This document shows, in pieces, positions 10,676-22,514 of a stretch of 64,000 bases of DNA. The stretch is from assembly GCA_018524725.1 (NCBI GenBank), contig JAEUWP010000392.1, positions 1 to 64,000 of the forward strand, given 5' to 3'. Each line of letters starts with the position of its first letter. The stretch's first letter is position 1. Below the pieces are notes generated by a model. It searched no databases and was not told the DNA's origin. It saw nothing but the letters and a program-made list of their open reading frames with translations. Position numbers and translations under genes: made by a program. The DNA comes from Podaxis mareebaensis. Taxonomy: Eukaryota; Basidiomycota; Agaricomycetes; Agaricales; Agaricaceae.

Positions 10676-12270
10676 GGCTGGGGGAGAGTTGAAATTGGGA
10701 GAGAGCTCTAAAACACGAACGTCCTTCGGGATGTCCGGGTCCTTCCGTTACTCGTCACCCCGTTACACTTGTCACACCTCCATCCCTTGGTCCAAACTCC
10801 CGTGCACTAACACAGGATCAGGTACCAAATGTTGAACAAAATTTTCTACGGTCGGAAGAACGTTCACTCAGCCTTTAGGCCTCAGACCCTACAGGGTGAC
10901 AAGCTAGATTGAAGGGCAGTGGACTTGTGTACTGCAATCCAGACATTGACTTGTTAACGGGGCCAAGTCTGTCGTTGTCGCTGGCGACGGTGAACATGGG
11001 AATACCTTGGTTGAGGTACAGACCAGGGAACGCCCTGACGTCAATGTCAGCAGTAGCGCGTGTCGACGCACATCGTAATCGACTATTGAATGCAACGAGC
11101 TGTGCACTCTGTTTACCAACACCATTGATGTCACATATCATCACAGCCCTATGACGTATGTCGAAGAGCAGTGCGCCGTTGTGCAAACCCCGACACCTCT
11201 CTCCCGCCCCTTCCAGTGTGGCCGAAGGCACTAACCCATCTCTGTCGCGAAGGCGGCTCTGAGCAAGCAGCACAGGTTGAAGTGTAGGTAGAGGCTTTCC
11301 AATCTTATCCTCGGTTGTCTAACCTCGCTGTCTCGACCGAGTTGCCCAGTCAAGACTCGTTCACGCAGCAGCGCCGGACTGCCAATAGCACATGTTTCTG
11401 TTGCGACGCTCGCATAACCCTCTGAACCCCGACTTTCAGTTGATCCCCACTGTCACTTCAACGTGTTGATGAAGAAGTCGCCTTTTATGCCTATATTGAC
11501 GAAACAGGAGCCGCCTCCGAGTACCTTGATGAGATCAATCCCGTAGACATCCTAGCCACGCACTGCGCATGAGCAGAGGCTCTTTCTCGGCAGTCCGCCC
11601 TCCCTGCTGAGTTTGGGATGCGGGTATAATAGCAACTCATCATCTTAATGTCTTGAGGTGTGACTCAGGAAAGGCAATCACACTAACAAGACGAAGCTCT
11701 GGATTTATTTGTATACATTTGCTCACTGTACAAGGTTGTCATGGTGTGTCCGTAGCTCTCTAACCCAATCTCTAATGGCAACTGAAGCTTTAATTTGGTT
11801 CGAGTCAGACGTGACTTCTGTCTCGGTGCCCGAGGCGCGTTTCTTTGGTATATCCCTTCGGGCTAAACGAACCAAGTACTCAAACCGGCTCCGAGAAAAG
11901 CTTCTTTATCCAAACTGACTTATTAGATATCAACAACTAGCCGAAACGGCCCCACCCTAAGTAACACAACCGCAGATTTGAGGGTGAGAGCGGTCACGTG
12001 ATACTTCACCGATACCAAGAAGCCGCGTAGTGCGTGCCTTCCACTCACCTCATCCTGGTCCCGAAAAGAATAGACCCGCAGGGATCTTTGATTAACAACA
12101 TCAAAAACTTAAACGAGAGGGAGTTCCGTTGTGACGACACGGACACAGCGTTACGATCCCGAGCTTCGGGTGCGTATGCTGTGCCTTCCAGTCCGGTTAC
12201 ACCGCCACGAGTGACGGGGATCAGCAAACAAACCACACCACCTTCGAAGCCTCCAGTTCAGCCGGAGCGT
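10676..12270. other. Long stretch without a supported gene
   Basis: A minus-strand ORF of 132 codons at 10875-11273 has no recognisable motif and is not called. A nested inverted-repeat element at 11795-11885 is listed separately. A CACGTG palindrome lies at about 11995, within 400 bases upstream of the bZIP gene. Confidence 0.35.
11795..11885. repeat. Nested inverted repeats able to form a branched hairpin
   Basis: The outer arms TTGGTTCG (11795-11802) and CGAACCAA (11878-11885) are perfect complements. Inside lie AGTCA-GACG-TGACT (11803-11816) and GCCCGA (11828-11833) pairing with TCGGGC (11868-11873). An alternative hairpin is CTCGG-TGC-CCGAG (11822-11834). Together they could form a three-way junction in RNA or extruded DNA. 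It is not a tRNA: GGTTCGAGTC resembles a B box, but no A box or acceptor stem fits. Confidence 0.4.
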
Positions 12271-12275
12271 AGGGA

Positions 12276-12282
12276 TATAAAG
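12276..12282 (+). promoter_or_regulatory. TATA box of the bZIP gene
   Basis: TATAAAG lies 103 bases before the chosen ATG at 12385. Initiation about 30 bases downstream would start the mRNA near 12306-12320, possibly just after the upstream ATG at 12303. Confidence 0.5.
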
Positions 12283-12384
12283 TCACAATGATTCCGGTTG
12301 AGATGTTCTGCAGCAGTTCTCCGCCTCGTCTTCCTAGATCCTTTCTAGCTTCTCGTTTTCAGTTTCGATCCGATCAACGTCAAC

Positions 12385-12936
12385 ATGCAGAACGATGTTC
12401 CCTATGAATACACGCTCGAATCCATCAGCTCCCCCGCCCTCTTCCGCGCATCCTTCACCTCGTCTTCTGTAGACGCAGCTGGGGGTGTCTACGCAGCACC
12501 ACACACCACACTTTGTCCTGGGCCCAGCGTTTCTAGCAGCGGCAAGCGCCGCTCACCTGACAATTTAATTCCTCTGGACGCTCCCACTCAACCTCGCCGA
12601 TACGTTACACCCTCTGCAACGTCCAGGAAGGATGTTCCTTCTTTCTTCAACAACAAACGACGTTCCCAATCCATACCTTCGGATGGCGAAGAGGATGAAC
12701 TCGAGGAGGAACGTACCGGTCTGCCCCGCAATGACCAAGAGGAAATTGAAAAAAGGAGGAGGAAGAATACCATCGCGGCGAGGAGGAGCAGACTGAAGAA
12801 GCTTGAGCAGAAGATTGCGCTCGAGCAGGCCGTCGAACGGCTCACCCGTGAACGGGAGATCTGGAGGACGCGTGCGCTCACGCTCAGGTCTCTCCTGACT
12901 AGCCACGGAATTCCATGCCCCGACTTCAATGATTAA
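12385..12936 (+). CDS. Gcn4/Cpc1-type bZIP transcription factor
   Basis: This is a 183-residue single-exon protein with a C-terminal basic leucine zipper. The basic region reads KRRRKNTIAARRSRLKK (about residues 122-138) and carries the invariant N-x7-R spacing. The zipper follows (LEQAVERLTREREIWRTRAL). The mid-region SPDNLIPLDAPTQPRRYVTP, followed by SRKDVPSFF, is a conserved block of basidiomycete Gcn4-like factors. An acidic patch (EEDELEEER) lies before the basic region. By family it should bind TGACTC-like sites in amino-acid biosynthetic promoters as a homodimer. The activation domain is short compared with yeast Gcn4. The leader contains an upstream ATG at 12303 whose 34-codon ORF overlaps the main start out of frame (stop 12405-12407). 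This would suit translational control if the mRNA starts before it. Confidence 0.9.
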   Translation: MQNDVPYEYTLESISSPALFRASFTSSSVDAAGGVYAAPHTTLCPGPSVSSSGKRRSPDNLIPLDAPTQPRRYVTPSATSRKDVPSFFNNKRRSQSIPSDGEEDELEEERTGLPRNDQEEIEKRRRKNTIAARRSRLKKLEQKIALEQAVERLTREREIWRTRALTLRSLLTSHGIPCPDFND

Positions 12937-15268
12937 GACACGTTGACACTGTGTCGTTCCAATTCACTCAACCTCCTGGGCATGATCAAACACACCATCC
13001 TCATGGGCTGGCTCCATTCATACACATCACCATACACAAGCCGATAATCAACCTCCCACATTGTGTTCTTTGTGTGTGCTTTTGGTTATTCGTGATGATT
13101 CCATTGTCGGTGAGTCACTATTCCTCTATTGTTCCGGAAAATTCGTATACTGATTTTGGGCTTCTTGGGTCCTTTGCTTCCAAAGACATGCTTTGGCCCA
13201 TGTATGAATCAAGGCTTGATGACAAGCCTGCATCCACCTGGTTGGCTCTGCTGCTGTTTTTCCGCCCCTACCGGTGCAACATACCCAACGGCCTTCTGCT
13301 GTTCGAGAAGGTCTTCATAGATCGTGTTGAAATCTGCTTTTTGCGTTCCTGTCTCTGGCGCTCATCACCGACGACCTCGGGTCGTAGTGGAATCGACGAT
13401 CTCTGGAAGCCAAGCAGTTTCAAGTTGTTCGCTAAATCTAGAAACCCAGCCGACGGGCTAGTGCTCTCCTCCCTGTGCATTATTATGTTGTCTACTCCCC
13501 TACATGCTCTATGCCGCCCCTCTACGGACGATCCATGACTAACGATGACTTGCACGGACTCGCACCCGTACTTCCTCTCTATTGACGCTATCATCATTTA
13601 TTTATTTCATATCTCCCTGACGTACGCTTCGTCTGAGACAATATGGACTCATCCCTCGCTCTTCTGTATATTTCCATTATTTACCTCCGAATGGGTATAT
13701 CTGTGCTTATCCTGACATTGACTCGGAAGGGTTACTCAGTTTCACAGACTCTTGGGAATCCGCCCTCCCCTATATCAGTCTTTGTTCGCCCCAGATCGAA
13801 ACCCGGAGAATTTCTAATCTTGCATCCATTGCAGCGGCAACACCGGAAGTAGAGCGGGTGTTCTCATGCCTAGAGCTCATGGGGACTTCATGATGTTTTG
13901 TCGGTATTTCGTATGGACAATCGCTAGGATGTTGAAACACTGAAAGTCAGGGGTTCTCGGTTTCCGTAAGCCATTTGTGGGCATGGGCGGGTTGTTCATC
14001 GCTTACCAATGGGTTTGAGACGTTCATGTTCCGCCGACCTGTGGGGAGGTAAGAGGAAAAATAGGGGCCAATGCTATTTTCAATCTCAGCTCGCCGATGC
14101 GGTTCGGGCGTCGTTGTTTGGGTAGTTGTGTTGGACAGCTACCGCATGCTGACCTCCTGTTCCCTCCGGCAGACAAGTATCATGCTATGATTAAAAATCA
14201 TTGTGGAGGAGAGGCCAAGACGTGTTGTTTCTCTCATCTTCTATCTGGGCCTATTCCAAGAGCCGCAGTAAGTTGAGGCCTTTCTAGTAGCTGTCTGAGC
14301 CATGATCCTGGCGCATACATCCCATATACCGACTCTCCACGAATCCAAGATCTTTACGCGCATTGTTTGACGAAGCCTTGTTGATGTAAACCAGAGTCAC
14401 AGTGACTGATGTCTTCTCAGCTGATTTGGGGACCATCAAATATGCTCGTATATGGACTGCGTAGGCACTTAACCGGTCACATTACCTTTCGTCGTGCACT
14501 CGTGCCCGCGCGCTCTTATAAGGGCGCTTTGAGGCTTGCCCTCCGCCCGACTCGTAACAAGCGTCGGGTCCTTGGCAGTAGCGAGAATGTAGTCTATAAT
14601 TAACTCCCACCGAGGCTGTCCTTCGATGGTTGCCTTGGACTAGGTTCAGAAGTACCGGAGTGGGTTGTTCCGCGAAGCTGATCTGTTTGACTGATGCAGT
14701 GGTGGATTGGCGCTGCGCGTGTGAGTGATCCAGAGCTACATTGAAATACTTGGCAGGGAGGAGAAAGGAAGACAGCGCCTTCCTGTCGCTTCCTGTGTGT
14801 TGTACCAAATTTATCGAGTTTGCCGCCCAGGGTCGAGTAGACACGCGAAGTGGCTGGGAGAGGGTCCGAGTTCTGTCACTCGGGTGTTCTCCGTATCCAT
14901 GTTACAAGTGCTCGGGGCATAGCTTCGGAGTCCTTACACGGTGTGTCGTTTGGAAGAATGATAAGAGATGCAGAGATGCTTTTGCCTGGGTCAAAGCTCT
15001 CAGGTGAGATGCCGACACAGAAGCGTGCCGGTCTTGGTGTTGTATTCAAAGGCCACGATTGATCAGTAAGTAAAAATATCAAGAAAAACCCACGAATAAA
15101 TATGTTTCATGCGTACGAGGCTATGAATTCCCAGGGAGGGCGAGAGTGCATGTCCCTGAAAGAGGTAGGGTCGAACTAGAATAGGTGATAGAATTTGTGC
15201 ATGATTGGTAAGTGCTTGTGCTTGAATCCACCCGACAAGTCTTGTGACTTAAAAAACGATATTCGATA
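12937..15268. other. Gene-poor stretch
   Basis: The first few hundred bases are the 3' region of the bZIP gene. A 195-codon plus-strand ORF (12951-13538) looks like read-through of an AT-rich 3' flank, with no domain. Several ORFs of 60-120 codons at 14.4-15.1 kb overlap on both strands and none looks real. A possible transposase relic is listed at 13720-13950. Confidence 0.4.
13720..13950 (+). pseudogene. Possible hAT transposase C-terminal (dimerisation) relic
   Basis: Translating across 13755-13885 gives SWESALPYISLCSPQI, then RRISNLASIAAATPEVERVF and SCLELM. The IA..x..TPEVERVFS core resembles the hAT dimerisation domain, where the family has A...L.IPA.SA..ERVFS. A stop-containing remnant follows (DNR, stop, DVETLK at about 13915-13945). 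This recalls the RLSPETLEAL stretch normally found after that core. No upstream catalytic domain or terminal repeats are seen. A short degenerate fossil is the likeliest reading, but the match is only by eye. Confidence 0.35.
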
Positions 15269-17601
15269 ATGTGGGCAAGATGCAGCACCGGAGCTCGTCT
15301 GCGATCATCCTCTTATCTGATCTTCAAACACATGTCTTCATCTGCCCTCATCCTCCCCTTTGACCCCTCCGGTACATCCGCAACGGTCGCGGGCGTCAAC
15401 GCCCAGAACCTATACATCAGTACACCCTCTGGCGACAAGCCTCCCAAGGTTGCTACTACCCGGACGTTTTTCAACACCCCTCAGGGAAAGACCACGACTA
15501 TCTCGTCGCTTGGAGATAAGTTCTCGCTCAAGAAGGGGGATGAGAAGAGAGAACTAGTCCGTAAGGCTGTCGGTGCCGGCGTGAAGGAATTGAAGAACTT
15601 CGATGGTCTCAAAGAGGTCTCTGTGGACGCTTCGGCCGACCCTCATGCAGCCGGTATGCATATATACATGTATTACGAATGATAGCAGGATTAGACTGAT
15701 ATATATGCGCATTTAGCTGTCGCGGCCCACCTTGCTCTCTACAAATTCTCGTTGAAGACGTCACCTCCGTCGCGCTTCAACCCGAACCTTAAAGAACCAA
15801 TCCCGGAGAAGTTCTCATTGGCACCTCTGGAGGGATCTAAGGAATGGGATACCGGTGCCATCTACGCAGAGGCGCAGAACTTGGCCCGCACTGTGCGTTT
15901 GGCTTCAATTCCGGTAGTAGCAGCACTTTCTGACGACATCATTTTCTCAGCTCATGGAACTTCCGGCTAACATGATGACACCTACTGTCGGTTAACTTTT
16001 ACGCGTCCGGGGATATTTATTGACTTTTGTCACGGGTAGAAATTCACTGAGCGCATCAAGAAGGAGTTTGAGGGTATTCCGAACGTGGAGATCTTCGTTC
16101 GCGACGAAGGTGCCAGTTTTTCAATTTTCCAGTGATTATATGCTGACGCACGCCCAGCTTGGGCTCAGGAGAAGAACATGGTACCTTCGAGCTGTTATTT
16201 CCATGCGCACATATTGATCTTTTGACGGCAGAACACTTTCCTCTCTGTGACCCATGGAACCTCGGAGCCCGCCAAGATTTTGGAAATGTAGGACTTACCA
16301 TCATTCATTCCCCACCTTCTTTACTGATCTTAATGATGTCTAGTCATTACAAAGGTGCAGCCGACAAATCTGCTCAGCCCCTTGCCTTTGTTGGCAAAGG
16401 TATCACCTTCGATTCTGGAGGTATCAGTCTAAAGCCTGGCGCTGTCAGTTTGGTCCATGATCTTCGTGTATCAGAAGCTCATTTCCTTTTAGGGCATGAA
16501 ATTGATGCGGGGCGATATGGGTATGTTTCCATATCATTTACTTTCTATATTCTGACGAGAACCCAGGTGGTGCTGCTACCGTTGTCTCTGCTGCTCTGGC
16601 GATCGCGAAGTTGCAGATTCCGTGCGTCTGGATCTCACCTTCATATTGACAGGTGTTGATAAATTACCCTTAGGGTCAATCTGGTCGTGGTGACACCTTT
16701 GACCGAGAACATGCCTGGCCCCAGTGCTACGAAGCCAGGAGACATGTATGTGTCCGCTTCTTATGGCAACGTCACTTTGCGATTGACAAGGTGTTAGCGT
16801 ATATGCTATGAACGGCAAGAGTGTGGAAATTGACAATACTGATGCCGAGGGTCGTCTTGTACTCGCTGGTATGTTTATCTTGTGTCGACCTGATCAAGCT
16901 CGTTGATCCGTCGTCAATAGATACCATCTACTATGCTGCCACTGAGTACAGGCCGCATACTCTCATTGATGTCGCAACCTTGACTGGGTAAATATTTTCC
17001 GTCAGTTTACGCCTCCCTTTGACATGTCTTGTTCATTATCACAGCGCTATGGTGATCGCCCTCGGCGAAGTTTACTCTGGTGTCTTCTCTGTGAGTATAT
17101 CTTGATTTTTAAGGCGATGCCATCTGACACCGTCAATTAGACCTCAAGTGAACTCTGGGAACAACTTCACGCTGCTGGAGAAACCGAATATGACCGTTTC
17201 TGGCGAATGCCCCTCGATGATGACTACCTTCCCCAGATCCATGGGTCCAATGCCGACCTCCAGAATGTGTGTCAACTCGATGTGATCCGTGCATGGATAT
17301 GACCAATTAATCGACCGTTTATAGACCGGTGGCCGTCCTGCAGGTAGCGTCACTGCTGCACTCTTCCTCAAGGCCTTTGCAGAGGGATGTGAACCCAAGG
17401 ATGATCAACCCGCAACTTTGAAGTGGGCTCACATTGATATTGCTGGTGTGATGGAAGCGACACGTCCCACACCCTACCAGGAGAAGGGCATGACTGGTCG
17501 TCCTGTTCGGTAAGTCACTCTAGGAAGGACCCGGAATGAATTGCACTCATTGGTCTTTTAGCGCTCTCGTCGAGTACACTCGCCGTCTCGCTAATGCTTG
17601 A
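15269..17601 (+). CDS. Leucyl aminopeptidase, peptidase family M17
   Basis: This is a two-metal exopeptidase that removes N-terminal residues, normally as a hexamer. I assembled 16 exons from GT/AG sites: 15269-15653, 15717-15892, 15951-15986, 16040-16109, 16158-16180, 16232-16287, 16344-16443, 16493-16520, 16567-16621, 16674-16745, 16798-16868, 16921-16987, 17045-17090, 17141-17266, 17325-17509 and 17562-17601. The frame is open throughout. Metal and active-site signatures are present: [25 protein letters not shown], the M17 signature NTDAEGRL, and [14 protein letters not shown]. Two starts are possible. ATG 15269 adds a 21-residue Arg-rich, acid-free leader that looks mitochondrial. ATG 15332 ([12 protein letters not shown]) gives the cytosolic length. 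The donor at 15987 (GTCGGT) is unusual but required, because TAA follows in frame. Confidence 0.93.
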
Positions 17602-18055
17602 GGCTTGTTGGTTAAAGTGCCGTAATGTCTGTCCTAAAAACCTTCGGTCAACGCCCCACTTGTTATCATTCAAACCACGGTATCCACGAGGGGTTCAAAT
17701 ATTCAAATATTCAAGTATGATGTACTGGTATCTCATCTTGTAGACACTGGGAGATTCATCAGCAGTTAGTCAATGGTAAACACGCCCGTTAGCTGGGACT
17801 TTTAAAAGATCTTGTTCACACGAATCATATAAGAATATTCTCCTAGGATTGACACAAGAGCGTACAAATAAATAATAAGAAGCCGCTAGTCAGAGCGGTG
17901 AAGAAAGGGGTACAACAAATAATGACGTTACCGCACAGCCCAATATATACGAGCATTTGAACATTAAAAACAATGTGGTACCAGCCAAAAAAGAGAGACG
18001 GGTATACGCATTAGGCTTATACGGGTGTTGGGGCGGAAACCAACCCAGATTGGTC
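17602..18055. other. Convergent 3' ends
   Basis: This is shared 3' flank between the aminopeptidase (plus strand) and the Zn2Cys6 factor (minus strand). AT-rich, no ORF of note. Confidence 0.5.
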
Positions 18056-21000
18056 CTAATGGAATCCTAAATGTTCAACGAGGTCCTGATAGGATGAGTT
18101 TAACATTGGAGCACCGCCGCTCCCACTCATCCCAACACCGAAATTAGCAGCAGTGAACGGAGACCTTGGTTGAGGGGCATAGTCGAGCTGGAACGAGCTT
18201 TCGAGGGACTGGAAGAAACCGTAGTCGTGCTCTTGGCCATGACCAGAACTGATAGGCTGACCCTGAGATTGATAAATTTGTGGTTGAAATCCTGGCCCAG
18301 CGTGGTCACGAGAACGAGAAGTAGAGCTAGAAGCAGAAGCAGGAGCGGGGCCAACAGAATGACTGTGGCTCGGATTCGCGCCCGTGGAGTTCCCTAGTCT
18401 CTGCGTGGTTGGAATTGGGGAGGCTTCGATGTCCTCATCGGCAGGATAGTCAAAATAGTGTATTGCGGAAGAGCCAGCAGGCGCTCCTCGCATTGTGAAG
18501 TCATGTATGTCTTGAACTAATGTCGGGTGTAGTGCGTGGGTTGATGCGGAGATAGAGGACTGGGTTATTGGAGGCACAGGCGCTGATGGAACTGAGGATT
18601 GAATAGGGTGTGATGATGAAGGGGTATGTGCTGGTCCTGGTCCACTTGTACGTGATGTTTGTGAACGCGAAGATTGAGAAGAAAGGTATGAATGAGAGTA
18701 AGGATAGGGCGAGTACGAGTGAGAGGGAAGAGAGAGTGGAGGTGGAGCCGCGGGTGTATGCATGGATGACATAGGTAGGGACGTAGACATAGTGAAAGGC
18801 GAGTTGGCCGGAAGATCGGGTAGAGTGGCAGATGTAGCGTGCGACGGTGAAGGGTCCCTCTTGATTGTTGATCCAAGTTGCGACGAGGAGCCTGTATGCT
18901 GTTGTTGGGGCGTTTGTTGACGTTGCTGTGACGCACCCGATGTAGACCTCGCTTCTGAAAGCATGAGGAGATAAGTCTTTCCGCTCAATCGATCCAAGTC
19001 GGAAGGCGATATTGGGTAACCCTCATTTTCATGGGTACGGCCTGCTATTGCACGAGCGTGTCTTCGCAAACTTCGGAGATCGTTCTGGAGACTTGTCATC
19101 CTTCAGCTCGGATGACGGTTCTGCGGGGACTTACCAGCAGGTCACTCGCTGCTTGGCACGTCGGAACCGCTTCTTCAAAAAGCTCAACGAGAAGGTCAAG
19201 CTCATTTAAAGCAGGATCGGTGAGATGGGATCCAGGCGTTCGAGCAACAAAGAGGCACATAACAACCTTGCAAGGAAAATAAGAAGTCTGTAATACATAG
19301 GTACAAGCCACTCACCGCTGCAGAAAGAACTTGTGACCACACCGCATTCATTTTCGAGATCAACTCTGGAACAAATCCCCAGATGAAGCGCAAACCTCTC
19401 ATTAACCGCCACGCGGAACGATAAATTGCCAAAACGGAGGGTATAAATGAATGTTTTGAGAGATCATTGGGACATTCTTCTAGTGCAGACATGAAATAAC
19501 TTCGATGTAAATGAAGGAGAGCTAGGATTTGTTATTAAAACTAATGTTGAATGAACAATAGATAGGTAATTTATACGCACTGGATTCTTTGGCGAATGAA
19601 ACCATAAAGCGGATCATTTGAATCTCGGGAGGCGGAGACGGGGTTTCCTGTTCGCATATGGGTCGCCATCGGGCCGGAACGGGAAAGTTGCGGATCTTGA
19701 GGTCAAGGTCGAGGATCGAAGAATACGAGGGAGGTTTGGGACCAAATGCAATCGCCATGACACTATGCAAGAGAATAGCATACTTGTAAGTCCACGTGTG
19801 AACTATAGTATCGTTAGCTTGGCGAAAAGAGGGGTATCGAGAGTGGGTACTGACACCCGGGCCTTTTGTTTCCATCCGCACCAACGCCCTCATCATAATC
19901 CTTAGGAGTAGTCCGATCCATGAACGCAAGGGAGATCATAGGTGGTCTTCCGGAGTAGAAGCTCTATAGACGAATATTAGAAGCAGGGTCAAGTCCGATA
20001 TGACGGGGCGACAGACCGTCCATGTATCTAACAAGAAGATCTCGCAGAATATTCGAGACCTTCTCTGTGCCAGATCATCAGATAAATTCCAGCGAATCCC
20101 GTGGAGATCTGGGAAGTATGATAGTATGATTGATCAACGGCATGTGAATCATTAAGGTTCTATACTCACGCAGTCCCATCTAAAACGAGGCATGAACATA
20201 CATAGTGAAGGTATCAGTCTCATAAACCTACCTTGTATCCAATCCGGATAGCACGACTTAGGCACTCCGACAGTGTTTCTGATGATGTCAATTCAGCACC
20301 GCTGAAGTGGAGATACTGTGCCATATGTATCTGTGCGGAAAGTTTGAGTAAATTAGGATTTCTTAAGGGGAACAAGACGTACTAGTGTTTGTACATATAA
20401 TAAGGTATTTTCACGATGGGATGAAAGCCGAAGACAGGCTTTGGCGAGATAATAGTGCTCATTCGAGTCACAATTATTAACAGGCTTTTTGGGATCGAAG
20501 TGGCTAGAGATGGCGAAAACCATGAACAGTAGCGCAAGGGTTTCAGGTTGGGCCAGGTCAGAAAAAGATCTGTTACAAGATGTCAATACTAACAAACTGA
20601 GTGGAGGAAGCGACACACTTTTCGCGATAAACGATCATTAAGATTTCATCGATCAATTCGGATCGATGAATGGGAGAATACCTGTGAGAGCTGTGAGCGC
20701 CAGGCCACGTTGAGTAGGAGTAGTGCTACGGACATTACTTTTCCATTCCTAAGGTACAACTCACATAGGCGGATAGCTTCGGATAGTTGAGGTCGAAGTT
20801 TGAAAATCTCCTCCCCCAACTCGCCCTCTCTGTGCTGTTGACAAGCGAAGTCGATTAATTCGCGAGACAGCCTAGAGGGTTTGGTTTCCGGTTTCGTAGT
20901 TCTCTATTGCCTCCTATCAGAGAGCGTACGAAGTGGCATTACTTTCACTTACGTGTGCTAGAAACTGCCATGTCATAAATAGCGTGAGCGCTCATCCACC

Positions 21001-21832
21001 TATATAGAAACCGTTGAGGGCGCACCTCCAAGCGCGCTGTTGAGCCAAAGAAACACGATTGACCATTTTCAGAAATGGACAACGTTCCTGAATGCACAGC
21101 AAGTTATTATGAGACACATGTTGCAAAGGAAGGGAGATACTATACCACAGGAATCCGTAATAGAGGCTGGATCAGGATCCATTGGGGGGAAAGTGGGAGT
21201 AGTAGAACTTGGAACCGTGGCGGCTTGCGTTGGAGTTGGAGCTGGACCGATTGGAGGGGAGATATACGGCCTTGATGGAACTGATAGAGGAGGCAAGCCT
21301 TGCAAGAAATCCTTCTGTAATAGAGGATGGGGCTGGTCTGAAACCTGGGCTTGCAAGGTCTGGAGAGCACTCTCGAGTTCGCGGACACGGGAAGTAAGGT
21401 GATCAATGCGGTCGTGAAGCTCTTCTGTATTTGCCAGTATCATTTTGTTATTCTTGCCAGGTGTCAACGCTCCTGTTGATCGTTGACATTAATCAGGATA
21501 TATGGGCCATTTATGGGGATGCCCTAACCATCAGGACATATAGAACCACAGCCTCGCGATACACATTTCTCGCATGGAACCTGATAGTAAAGTAGCAAAG
21601 TCACTGTCAGACAGATATTCGCAGGGTTCCGGGGTTAGCGCTCATGGATGCCCATGAACAACTCACTTTTCGGTCGCATCGAAGTTTGAGCCTCCTGCAT
21701 TCTGCGCACGACGTTGGACTGTCAGCAGGTTTTAGTGGCGAGCCAGCTAGACAAGCGAGCAATAACATACACTCTGCCCGGTTTCTTCTTAGGCCTCCGC
21801 TCCCCATCCTTGTCGTTTTCTACGGCGCGCAT
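18056..21832 (-). CDS. Fungal Zn2Cys6 transcription factor with a fungal-specific TF domain
   Basis: The start at 21832 gives MRAVENDKDGERRPKKKPGR, a basic lead into the zinc cluster. The first exons are 21771-21832, 21667-21718, 21529-21580 and 21146-21472, with the next starting at 21087. Joined, they give the six cysteines CAEC, LRC, CEKC and CGSIC with spacing C-x2-C-x6-C-x5-C-x2-C-x8-C. A linker (LTPGKNNK) and a coiled-coil heptad region (ILANTEELHDRIDHLTSRVR) follow. The middle homology domain is recognisable at 19550-20000 (SGRPPMISLAFMD, ATKPPSYS-like FGPKPPSYSSILDLDLKIR). The last exon (18056 to about 19110) is a 340-residue Ser/Pro/Gln-rich tail, a plausible activation domain. About ten or more introns exist between 19.1 and 21.1 kb and not all were resolved. 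The target is unknown. Confidence 0.88.
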
Positions 21833-22514
21833 GAGCCCTTCCCTCGGTGCGGAGGTGCAATATTTAAGAGATTGTGCAAATATAAACGCTGTATAGCAGC
21901 CAGTATGGTTAAAAGGCAGGATAAAGAGAACAAAAGAATCAAGAGTCGCCGCCGAGCGTCATTGAGTATATGAGCACCGAGGACGGTGTTGGAGGAGAAC
22001 CGACAATTATCTGGAGCAGAAACACATAACGATCGGAATATGTCATCATCCGCCTTTCGCGAACCAAATATTTGTCACGTGACAGGGTGTCTCTTCACGC
22101 GCCACACAACCCTGATCCATTTGATATTGAGAACGAGATGGCGCTGTCAGGACTTTCCCTGCTCTAACGTTTTTTGGACAAAACCTCATGTCAAAAGCTT
22201 AAAACCCGTTCACCGTCCGACTCAAGTCGACTATCGATACTGTCCACGAAGCGCGGATCGCCGCCAGTTCTTTAAAACATGGACGAGGCTGCACTCATGC
22301 TCACTCGAGGGACTTGGACAATCTTGCCTCGCAAGATTCTGTTCGATGGCCAAGAAGTAAACTTCCGTCACCTGTGACTATTGACGGGATCGCATTATTA
22401 CCTCTTCAAGCTTCAGGCTCCATCAAGAATTCCGGGTCTTGGCTTCCTGGGGGAAAGTCATTTTAAAAGACGCTGGTTCAATACACAAATTGAACCGCCT
22501 TTCCCTCTTACCTC
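21833..22514. promoter_or_regulatory. Divergent promoter region between the Zn2Cys6 factor and the DUF2235 gene
   Basis: The two genes point away from each other across 680 bases. A CACGTG palindrome lies at about 22076-22082 (TCACGTGA), a typical bHLH/bZIP site that could serve both sides. The short ORFs here have no protein features. Confidence 0.4.

Noticed and set aside
12565..12929. Two minus-strand ORFs of 113 codons over the bZIP gene
   Set aside because: Antisense to a recognised coding region. No domain.
12951..13538. 195-codon plus-strand ORF after the bZIP gene
   Set aside because: It begins in the bZIP 3' flank and has no recognisable protein features.
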